This document shows positions 44,301-56,400 of a stretch of 64,000 nt of DNA, piece after piece. Below the pieces are notes generated by a model, which was not told the DNA's origin, made no database searches, and saw only the letters and a program-made list of their open reading frames with translations. This stretch comes from Tanypteryx hageni. Its lineage: Eukaryota; Arthropoda; Insecta; Odonata; Petaluridae. Location of the stretch: positions 100,232,207 to 100,296,206 of the forward strand of contig CM054116.1 in NCBI GenBank assembly GCA_028673005.1, written 5' to 3'. The position numbers and the translations under genes were made by a program. Each line of letters opens with the position of its first letter. The first letter of the stretch is position 1.

Positions 44301-47300
44301 ATCGACATTTTGGAGCGTTAAATATACACAGTATAACCTTCTTAGTACAAACGTCAAGGAAATTAAATTCTCATTGTTTGTAATAACGAGATCGTTTTAA
44401 TAAGCAACCTTTACCCATATTTTCGCAGAGATTTGTTGTACGCATATGATAAATGAGCATTTTATATTAACAGTTTGTATTAACGAGGTTTTACTGTAAT
44501 CAACAATGACTCTTGGGAGGGGAGAGGGATTCCTGTGGTTTCAAGCCTACGAATCTCCTAGCGTAGCCATTCCTCGCCACTGACTCTTTCCCGAAAAAAA
44601 CATTCTATAATTTTAATAATTCACGAAAGAGAAATTAACCGAATACATCATTGATGCCAATATGAAATTGATATATGTTCGATTTTGAGTCATTTTAGCT
44701 CCGAAGAATGAAATTCATTGCAAATTTGTCTTAATGTTTCGTAAAGAAACAGGAAATGCGTCTATACAGGATAGCAATTAAACTTGGCCGGAGAGTTGAC
44801 TTTCTCCAGCCTATTTTCCTTTTAAGTAGTGTCTCGTAAGGAAACTATGAGAGAATACGTGATCTCTTGAGATCAAAACCTTTCCGGATTGCATGCCAAA
44901 TCTTGACAGTTTAGTCGAAAAATTCGCGGTATATGCTATCTTCATCATCTTCGTAATGTTGATTGGCATATTATTTTATTACCAATATATATAAATGTAT
45001 AGAAGGACGTTGGATTCAAGGCCTCATCATTATTTATATGAGGAAAGCAAGCCGAAAAATGTTTGTATAGGTTATTTCTCAGAATATAAAAATGAAGCAA
45101 TTTACAATATCTTACATTGAATTCCTTTTCACAAATTGGAATGTAAATATGAATGCATTTGTCTATGACGGTAACTCCACTACTCACGAAATGGTTGGGA
45201 AAACTAAGTACGCATTTCGGCGGCAATTTCTTTCCAGAAACAACGACCGGTGGATTACAGCCATAAGGCAAGCTCAATATCTTTTATTTGTTATTAAATA
45301 AAAATAATAGAATTTTTCGTAATAATGGATGGCGTGAAAGAGATTTACATTGGAATTACGTAAACTTCCTCCATCGTAGCCAAGTTTGACTTCCGTATTA
45401 ACGCTTCCTTAATGATGGGAATGAAAGTGTAATGCGGGGGCAAAAACGTCCTACATCTCATCATTAAACTCGTCGTGAAATCAAATTACACTCGACTAAT
45501 GTTTATTTTAAATATATTAATATTTTCTTCGACCCATTCCAGTTCCCTCCCCAAAAAAGGGAAAAACACAATTGTGGCGATGAATAATACAATTTCCGAT
45601 CAAACTCTCACATAAGATTTAATTATCCGTCCCTAATTAGTGGAAACGACAAGATTTTAGTTAAAAACTCAAAACCAAATCGAAGATCAGAATATCAAAT
45701 GGTGATCGCTGATAATCCGCTTACCCTAGCACAAATGCTTTGGGGTCCTCTTTCAAATTGTAGTCTCCTGGGATGGGACGGACCCTCAGAACTTTCACCG
45801 ATCGTCCGACGAAGCTCTTGCTGGCGTTGGCCGCATTAGGAGTAGGAAGAGGCTGCTCTGCGGCGGATATGTCTAAGAGGTGAGATACTGCTTTAGGAGT
45901 GCATGAGCGTGGCATACATACACCCAGAAGAACTTGACGAGGCTGCGGAAGCGAAGAAGTAACATTATTAAATATATATTTTTATGTGAAAGCAACTTTG
46001 TAATACCGCATTTACTCGCTTAATTGCCTCCATCGCGTAATTGCCACACTTGAACTATGAGGGAATAAAAGATTATTTTTCTGATATGACCACTTTTATA
46101 TGATAGGGGGAAACCGTATATTTGCCCCACCCTTGTTTTAGTGGAAAAAATATTACGAAAAAATGTGGTAATTGTGGCAAACTAGGTGGCAGCCTAGGGC
46201 GGCGCGATTTGGGGAGCGGCAAAAGCCTCTTCCGAAATTTTTTTTGCCGCCCTTGCTGCAAAAATGTGAATGGATAAGAAAGAAAGTGTTGGGCTTTGAC
46301 TTGGCGTAGGGCCAGCATAGAAATACAATTTTAAATTATAATGTGTTAATACTATGTGCATTTCTCTTGGGACGTATAATGTGCAAAGTATAAAACAATG
46401 AAAATATACACTCATTATCAGATTATTCTCCTTTATCGTGTAGACTAAATCTGAAATTATAAAAGCAGAATTTGTATAATACTAATGAACAATATTCATT
46501 TTTGAATGTTCATTGTGAGCAAGACGGAAGGTTCGCTTAGGGCGCAAAATACCCTTGCACTGGCCTTGGTTATCCTGCACTGATCTTTTAGAGCAGTGGT
46601 CCCCTGCTGCCACAGATTTTGTGGAAGGAGCATCTACCAAAGTAACAAGAAGTCCTTCCGATACATTCTGTACATACAAAGTTTAAATTTCTTTTCGAGT
46701 TCTATATTTTTATCGTTAAAACAAAACAAAAAAGTATAATGACATCCATCGTTAGTCAGTAGAGCGAAACTTTTAAAAATTTCAGATAGAATATAGTGGA
46801 AGTGATAAAGAGCTGAAGTGCATCGAAAGCAACGGTATTAAGCGACGGCGTTGTAAGCAGGAAGCACTGTAACCGCTTTTAGAGAGATTGTAGGGACAAT
46901 TTCATCCTTTTTTAAACTGCGATTTTTATGATATTAAAATCGGCTCAAAATTAATCTTATGGGAAAAGTGCAATCTTTTCGAATTAGAGCTGTAATAACT
47001 TGATCTCTTGTCTTAATCGAATACCATGTCTGAATTACGTTATGCAACCCAAAGAATTCTCAAGTATAGAAAGATATGCTTAAATATACTTAAATTTTTT
47101 TTATTTAACCGTTGGGTTAATTAAATCATATATTTTTCAAGTTAAAATATTTACTTGCTGGAAAAAGTGACCTCTTAAACCAAAAAATATGACCTTCATC
47201 CTGCGAACCTCGATCCCTGATCTATTTCCAATGGAAACGAGGCTTTAAAAGTCCCCGCTTTCGGTAGAATCGTGACTTACCATTGGCGAAATTTCCTTCG

Positions 47301-50300
47301 GTAGATTCAGCTCTATTCGCGCTATATGGAATCGTAAACGGTAAGGAGGTGAAACTCGTTTTCGTTCCCGCCGCGAAAAGGGAATAAGCCGTTGCTGCTG
47401 AGATTTTACAGGTGAGGAGTCGTTGACTTGCTCCATCTCGTCGGGAAGGTCACGATCTTGTGACTCTTCGTCCATATATTGCGACGTCGTTGAGGATTCT
47501 TCCTCCGATTTTTCGACGTCGCCTCTGTTTCTCGCAGCGTCGCTCTCTCTCCTCTCATCCTCTATCCTATTTAACGCCATCTGGTCGAGCTCTAAGCACA
47601 GTGTCTTCGAACCCAACCAAAAATCGTTTCCATAGGTGAATTGAGAGGAATATCTCCCAGTTGCGTCACACACTGCGGGCAAAAGAAAGATGTCGGCAAT
47701 GGAAAGTGATAATAAGATAGGAAAAATGCCAAATTTAAAGATAATGACTATATTATTTTTTGTAAAACCAAATTCTTAAAAACGGAGTCAATGAGAGTTT
47801 TTATGAATTATAAGAGAGTGGGTGGTTACGTTGCATGCATTTATTAGTTTTTAGCCAGCTCGTCAACAGTACTTAACAGGCTTTGACAATGAGCTAAACA
47901 ACAATAATAAGCAAAAACAAATACGGTCATACTCTCGACAGGATTAAAACCCGCGACCCATTGGGAACTAGACACGCTACCAACCCCTATACCACGACTG
48001 CGATAATTTAATTCGTTTCATGGTTTTAAGGATGGACCAAAACTTAATGAAATCGAAGGTAAAAGTGGAGCGATTCGGTCAGTGGCATATAAATTTTTGT
48101 AAGAGTGACACCATTCCAAAATAAAGAGTTTCGCATTGCCCCAGCCTCGAAACAAGGTTTTTATATTTTTACATACGGTTATTACAAAATTTGGACACAT
48201 CCATTTGTTGGTAACCATAATAATTTTATAAGATGAAAGTTTTGATGCCCTAATTACCTATCAGTACATTCAAATCGTTAACTTATTTTCTGTACAAAGT
48301 TTTTCTTGCGGCAGCCCTAACAATCAGCTGCGGCACACCAGTGTGCCGCGCAGGGCCGGCCAAAGGGAGGTTGCGGTAGATGCGAGGCTTCTGTGATCCC
48401 GAAGTCTCATACTGAAGTATTGGTTGAAAATTTTGCATAATCTTTTACACTTGTTAAACTGATTTTTAAAAAATCCATTCCGGAAAAGGTATAATTTAAA
48501 AACTGGGAGCCCCCATAAATTCACGCCGTTATTGCTATCTATATTTTTTTAAATTCCGTGGGGCCTCCATCAATTTTCGCATCCGGAACCCCTTTCGGTG
48601 CTTGGCCGGCCCCGGTCCTGCGCAACCTAGTTTGGAAACCACTTGATTAATAAGTCTGCCTTGTTCCACCTTAGTTAGGCATGGTCATTTATCACGTTTC
48701 TGAATAGGAGAAAGCAGAGAATACAGCGACCCTACTCATTGTAAGGTTAGAAGGTGACTGACTAGTGATGGACCATCTTACTCTTATTGGCCCAGGGAGT
48801 TCCATGCCTCAGCGCCTCCAGGTACGCGGAAACTTCAGCCATGCATGGGGCTGCGTTATCTTCTGTCACGCCATACGCATTCCATTTTCCTGAAAAGAAA
48901 ACGCGTACTGGCGTTAATGCAGGCACTGATTCAATTGATCCATTTTTGCTCTTTCCTTATGACGATCTAAAGCTGTTTCTGAAAATCTAAAGTATGTATG
49001 AAACTTCGACTCCTATACAAAAATATCAATGAATAAACAAAAATCGTGCCAATAGAAAAAAAATGTTCGTAGGAATCCCACGAGAAAAACAACGGTCTTT
49101 TATGTTGATAATTAATAACGGAGATTCGTCTTATATTCGCGTTCTATGATACCGTCATTGCTCATGTAATACCCGCATTTTGCCCAAAAAAATCCCTCGA
49201 AATATTGGGAGCGGGCATCACGCGGATTTGCCATTGCTGATTCAGAAAATCAGAGTTTGCTGCTTATTTTATAATAATTTAAATAAACCTTACAAACATA
49301 CAATAGCATTCATACACACTCATCCAACACTCTCCATGTGTCAATTTTTCCAACTATGACTATCAAAGGTGTAGGAACATTTTGGGATCAGAAAGCTGAT
49401 TGCATCGGGAAAGTGAGTGTAATCCCCACACTGGAACCGTATCCCATACCGAGAAAGTGAAAGTAATTTTATTATGTGGCGTGTCTTATAATCACGTAAT
49501 AATTTCGTCATTATGTTTTACGTAGGTGTCATTAACACTTCAATGCCTGGCCATTTGCGTATGCGAAGTACTGGACGCCCAGGAATATTTGATTTTTTGC
49601 CTGCCGACTTTAGAGACGAACTAAATCCATTAAATATTAACTGTAAATAGAAGAGAATTTTATAGAAACAAAGAAATTGAACTTGAAATGAAAATATAAA
49701 ACGAAATTTTTATCGAAGTTGTTTATTGATGCTGTCTGATAGCCTTAAAAAGGACATTTGGTAGAGCGACTGCGGATACGTTTTGAAACAGGTCCAGACG
49801 TCACTGGCACGTAAAACGTTGGGCGACGAGTATAAACTTAAGATAATTTTGTCAGTAATATATGATCTCTGTTTTTCCATTCCTTTCCATTTGTTTTCGG
49901 TTGTAGATTTTCTCAGTTTTAGAGTGATCTCAACTATATATCGGTATTGTACAAGTGTTTTTTATTTCAATATTTCCCAAAAACACAAGTATAAAGATTA
50001 CACAGCAGCTTTCAAATTAAATATTGTGATAGAGGCATAAACGTTGCAATGCGGGAATTACGCAGATTTCAATTTTTTCCAGGTAAGTATATTTAATTCG
50101 AAATAGTGGGTGCAGGTATTACACGCACGCGGGAATTGCATGAACAAAGACGGTAATATTATACCAGATGGTACTATGTAACTAAAATAAAAAAAAATTT
50201 TTAAAACCTACAGAGCGTTTTATCTATATTTATCTGGATATATAATTCAAGCATTGAAAGAGAAGAATTGTCCGAAGTTATCTGAAGTGGCAAAATTGAT

Positions 50301-50356
50301 TCGAATTCAATTGGTTGGAACTGAATAATATATGAAATCATGTTGGCATTGTATCA

Positions 50357-50415
<59 letters not shown>

Positions 50416-53400
50416 ACTTTTTATATCACAATATATATATTTTATTTTACTTCTACCTTGATAATACTCGTAAACTATTGTTTTGAGAGGTAAAATTATG
50501 CACTGTATACCTTTTAGTAGGAGAGGGACGCAATTTTCAAATCTTGTCCAGTTTGTGTGTACTTCTGTCTAATCAACCTTCTGACTTATTATAGTCATAA
50601 CTCCTTACACACCAGACACACTCACAAGGGAAGAGAGAAACCCGATGCCGGCATAACGAATAGCACCAAGGAGGCCAACTGCTTAACGCTCCTTCATTAC
50701 GCGGTGTCCTCGAACCACACAAGTAGGGGATGGGATGATCTGAGGTTAAGACATCGACCTCCGCCGGATTCGAACCTGAGACCGCTGCGTGGAAGGCCAA
50801 CGCTCTAACCACTTCGCCAACGCCACCCCAAACCTTGTCCAGGGCGCAAAAATAAGGGCCTAGAGCTCAAAAATATGTTGTCCCGGCTCTGCTAACTAGT
50901 ATATTTAGTTTACTGCGACAATGTTTAATACGGCAAATTGGTTTTAACAACGATAAAAATAATTAACATGCAGTGGCGGATCCAAGGTGGAGACAATAGG
51001 AAGATCCCTCCCTCCCCTCTTGGATCATCCTGCTGTCCAAAATTCCCTGTTTCTACATAAAAGATTAAATCTGTATGGCAAGCAAAAGAAAGATTCTGAT
51101 AGGGGTAGTGATTTTTTAAAATATGGGTCGTCTGCAGAGGCGGATTCAAAAGGGAGGAGGGACGATTGGGGAGATCGCTCCCCTCCCCCTTGGGAAGTTT
51201 TTGGATCCACCCCATGTATACATGCTTTAAATTCGACAAAACATTATCCGGATATATAATACAGTTCAACCCGATGACAGAAATGTCAATAATTCGAATA
51301 ATTGACAACTCGAAGATGTTAATTCTTCCCGTCCCTATTCATATACGTTATAATGCAGTCCGTTGGCGCTAAGTTTTTACATATCGAATCAATCTAGTCT
51401 TTTCTTGATGTTCAGCGAACAGGAATTTGGCTGTGACTATAACGTAAAACATAACTAGCGCGTATTAATTATCATTAGTGCAATCTCAAAATTATTTTAT
51501 TTGACTGAAGACCCAACAAAAAAGTAACGACAGTACGAAGCATCACCATAACTACACTCACGTATAACATTATTTTCCTGGTCCTCGGTATTTTGTTAAT
51601 GCAAATTCTAATTTAATTAGGAAAAATAATGTTGTTGACTGTTTATGATAATTCACAATAATGGCAGAAAAATTGTCTCGTAAAAGCGACTATAATGCGT
51701 GGCAGAGGGATCATACTTAGAAACAAAAAAGTTAGAAATTAAAAATTAATATATCGTACTTTGCATATACTTGAAAATAACTCTCAAGAAGTATTGCCAA
51801 CCGACAGATCTTATCTTTCCTTTGGGGAAAAATGTTTACAGCCATCTATGGTCTTCCACTCTATCATCGGTTTTTTTTATAGGTTTTCATAGAATGAAAG
51901 CTCTCATTAGTCTAACACTTGGTACTTCCGAGCACTGCTGTGCTCTTTGGTACCCCGACTGTGCTCTTTGGCTGTATTCTTCTGCGATGCTTAAAATCGA
52001 GCTTCTTGGCTCCAATGGTTTAATTTGTTCGGTTGCTTTCTTTCTAAACTTATTTAAGAACATTCAGAATAACTTTGACACTATTTTGATTTATTTACCA
52101 TCATTCCTATTTTTTGCCAAATTATAGTGGCGCTTGCTTGATATTCTAGAACAGGGGTCTCCAAACTTTTTTTACAACACTTGGTTAATAAATTTCACGT
52201 TCGCGGGCCAGAGTATCACCATGAAAACCTTTTTCAAAATATAGGCGCACAATATACAAATGCATGCTATTTTCGTATTAAAAGGTGGTTTAGTGAATTG
52301 GGTAAATTACGATTTTTCGGGAAAATTTTCTGCATGTTCAACATAACTTTTATTTTTTCTTCACCGAATATGAATCGGAATCAGACCTAAATGGAGCACA
52401 ACTTCGGTGGATCTCTGCCACGCTTTGGGACCAGAAATCATCCCGTCCTCGGTGCATTTTATGACGGTGTGACTGCACGCGGGGGCTAATAAGACCGCTG
52501 AAGAAGAGAGAAAAGAAATGGGATGGAAAACAAGGGACGAAATGTCACACAGTAGAAGCGTAAACATAACGAAATAACGATTTTTTTCGTTTTTATACAT
52601 TTTTCGTTACAGATATTTTGAAAATTTCGTTAACTTTTTTCGTTACATTATTCAAAAATCATTCCGTTATTTTGTGACGTTACGCATAGCGTTTTCCAAA
52701 ACTGCTTGATTGTTATATCTACTAAAAATGGCAAATACTTATTACAGGCTCGAGGGCTACATTAAATGGGGTCGCGGGCCATAGTTTGAAGAGCCCTGTT
52801 CTAGGATACGACTTGGTGCTCGCCATATTGAAAAGGTTGGTAACTCCTGGTCTACCATGGAGTAATGATGCCAATGCCATTTCCTAAAATCTCAGAGGTC
52901 ATAGCTTTCCATGACGAGATGGTCCACGTGATTTGATGTCTTGTCCGAACCCTAACGCTTGATTTGAGGCTTGAGGTAGGTCTGGCTGAAAAAATGTCGA
53001 AAAGCAGATTTCCAAACGTACTGGACTAAGAACTAATTATCCAATCCGTAGACGCACAGAAACAATGAAGGCGGCATGAGGTCATTGAGGAAGCTTCTGG
53101 CGAGATTACCGTATAGAAATGGGGTCAGCCATATGTAGATTTCCTATAGAGAAAAGTGCAAGGAACGCATGGAAAGAAAACATTTCTACCAATTCAGATT
53201 CGCTTTCGTTTGCACGTGCTTGTGTAACGCCTGGGTGGCAAAATAAAACACGATCACAGGGCGCGAATTAAGAGTCGAATTTCTCTCCCAGGAAATAGGC
53301 GAAAGCTGGAAAAATATCTAACAGCACCTTCAAATTCGAAATTTATCAGGAAATTTTTGCCGTAAATCTATCGGTATGATGACTTGAAACACGTTATGAA

Positions 53401-56400
53401 TTAAAACTAAAATAATTTGTTACTCATTGTTGTGAACAGAGAAAATGGATTTATTCAATTCCTAAAATGTAGTCAAATATATCGATAACCAGATAACTTT
53501 GTCTTTTTTTGGTAGAATCAAAATCCTAACTACAAGAATGTAACGAAACGGAGGATTTGATGTTTAGAATGGCAAGAATTTGTTTCTTTTTACTACGCGT
53601 TTATGTAGGACAGGTGTTATCATGTAATGTTATCAATTCAATATCTACCCCACGACTAAATTAATCCATCTTTGTTACTATAGGATGCATTATCGGAAAA
53701 TCTCTCATCAAATTTAACGGAGACGTCACATTCAAGTAAACATATCCTGCAAATTGACCTGAAAAACAAGAGTATTTAAATCCTCGTTATTATCACAGCA
53801 TCTATGAAAGATAAAGATGTCGTGTAGACAAGGTCCTTCAAGCATGGCGGAAAGGTTGGTTTTTAGAAAAAAAATAACCGCAATGTTGTTTTCTAAATGC
53901 CTTCAGGTGGAATGCTTTACCAGGTGCCCGACGGCAAAATTTCCCTTCTTTGTTTGCCAAGGATAGAAAGGTATCCTGAAATTTCTGCAATGTTTACGGT
54001 ATAAATAAAACAGCAACATTTGCTGGTTATTTGTTACAGTTATCTAAAATTATTGCAACAACAGCAAAGGAACATCCAAAGCTATCAATGGATTTGCTTA
54101 ATACCACGATCTGCAAATATAATTAACCTGTCATGCTATGAATAAGCGATAATCTATCCTCGATCTCATAGGATACTCTTTCGAATTATTCCGATCTCTA
54201 AGCGTGGCTCTTTGAGGTAGCTCTCTCTCTCCCTCCCTCCCTCTCTCTCTCTCTCCCTCTCTCTCCCTCTCTCTCCCTCTCTCTCCCAGCTCTCGCTTTC
54301 GAGGTTTTTCCAACGTCCGTACTCTATGAAGAGGAGTGAAAGTGGTTTCTGCGGCTGGACCAGGCTTTACAACCGCATCATAAGCGAAAATGTTTGCAGC
54401 TTTCCAAAGTTTTTTCTTTCCTTCTCCATTATTTACAGAAGTCATTTAAATGGCGACAAATGCGATTGTATCACGGAAGTAAAATTTTCGTCGGGAAACT
54501 TTTTATTTATTGCGCAATACCGGTAGCGAAAAAAAAGATTACGAAAGATGCGTGTTATTATAAACATATCACAATTAAAACGCCCGCAGCTTTAAGTTTA
54601 AGTTGACATACATTTTCAATGTTATGCACCAAATTTCAACATTCCCGTTTTGATACTATCATGGAATTAAATTTAATCCAGTCAATAAAATTTTAAGTGC
54701 ATCATCATAATTGGGCAAAAATTTCTCTCGATGTTTAATAAATATAATCGTAAATAACAGTATAATAATCAGGGATATATAACATGTTCAGTTACAAAAT
54801 AAATTCATGTATATCAAGATATTTTCGCATGTTGAATCATATCCAAAAAGTAAATATGCCGTATCAATATTTATATGCGAGTCGTTGACGCTACATAAAA
54901 TACGTAGAGAAGATATGAGGCCTCGTTGATACCGGTTATTTTTTCGCCGCGGAAGAATGATTTGGGCACTTACGACCGAGATCAGGCATCTCCTGATGAC
55001 CTACATTGAGCAATGCCAACTCCCAAGCCTTCCTTCTTGGTTTACAGAGGTCAAGCGCAGTTCGGAAATATTTTGCGGAATAAAAATTGATCTCTCGACG
55101 GTGAATTTTCTAGAATTTATCAATGAGAGACGAACGCCGGGAGAAAAACATATTTTTTGCCGCCAAAAATATTTGCAAAAGTATATTGAATATCTTGGAA
55201 CTCTCTTCCAGGATTCTCATTGAATGAATGAATACCCATGAGAGAAAGTCTTCGTTTTTGTACAAAACCGCCTACGTCAAGGCTCTCCATGGGTTTACAT
55301 ACGAGGATGAACTATGGTAGGAATTCATGGTTGTCATCAGAAATCACAGTTTAATGGAGCCCTTTTTAACTCAAGATTGAGGAGAATTATCAGCTGAATA
55401 ATCATGCGCAAGGAGAACGATCACGAAATTATCAACGACTTTTAACTTGGATTAGTGTTTTTGTTCTAACCTTTTCCATAGCGACCTTTGATGCGGGGGA
55501 GGGGAGGGGGCGTGAAGACTAAACGGCCGCTAATCTTCAAGCATTCCTCTGGGCCTCGCTCGAAACGATCGTTCAGAATCATGCGATATTCATAACACTC
55601 ACTCGGCCCCCCACATCAAACGAATTGAAAACTTCTGTTATTATAGAAATACTAATATGGTACGAATAATATGTTTCATGATGAAACCTTTAACATTTTT
55701 AAGACTAAACATTTACTGTAACAGTAGTTCAAGAAAACAACTATTCAATTTTGCAAAAAATGGAGTGAGAACCTAGAAATTAAACAGTTAAAAGTAGAAT
55801 GGCTAATCATTTAATTCTCGCACCTCAGTAGCATTCTGTTTGCCATGACTGTTATAAGACATTCAGCTACATTTAGTTCATTTCTAAGTTCCCTTTTACC
55901 TTTAAGTTTTAACGTGCAAATTAAACTTTCTTCCTTAAATTTTTGTGTACCATTCTATATTTTGATTTATCGTTGCACAGAAAAAGACGGCCATTCTGAT
56001 ATTATTATTTGGGTAAGAATAGTAATTAAAGGCGCAGTAAAATCATTGACCATACCGCACTCAACAGTGCCATGATTCTATGGCTATATATTCAGAAAAA
56101 GTAATCAATCAACTTCTCTTCATTATTCAGTTTACTGTAATTTTTCTCGCACGAATGAAAATAATGTCGAAAAATAGTGAAAAGCGCTTTGTAAAGAGAC
56201 GTTTGAAACAATGGGAGAAAATATTTTCCAAGTGCTCACAGAATCTATTAAGGAACGCATCGACTCATCAGTATTATCGTTCAGCAACTCCGAAATTAAA
56301 ATAAACGTTCTAACTTTTATTTATTTCGTATAGAGAATTCCATTACCCCTGACCAATCTCTTAACAAAACCGAAATCAACAATCCACAAACAACGAACGA

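Noticed and set aside
50578..50826. Possible tRNA gene (GTTCGAATCC motif)
   Set aside because: Part of SINE family 1; the body matches 39121-39432.
54131..54445. 104-residue Arg/Glu-rich ORF
   Set aside because: Translation of the CT tract on the opposite strand.
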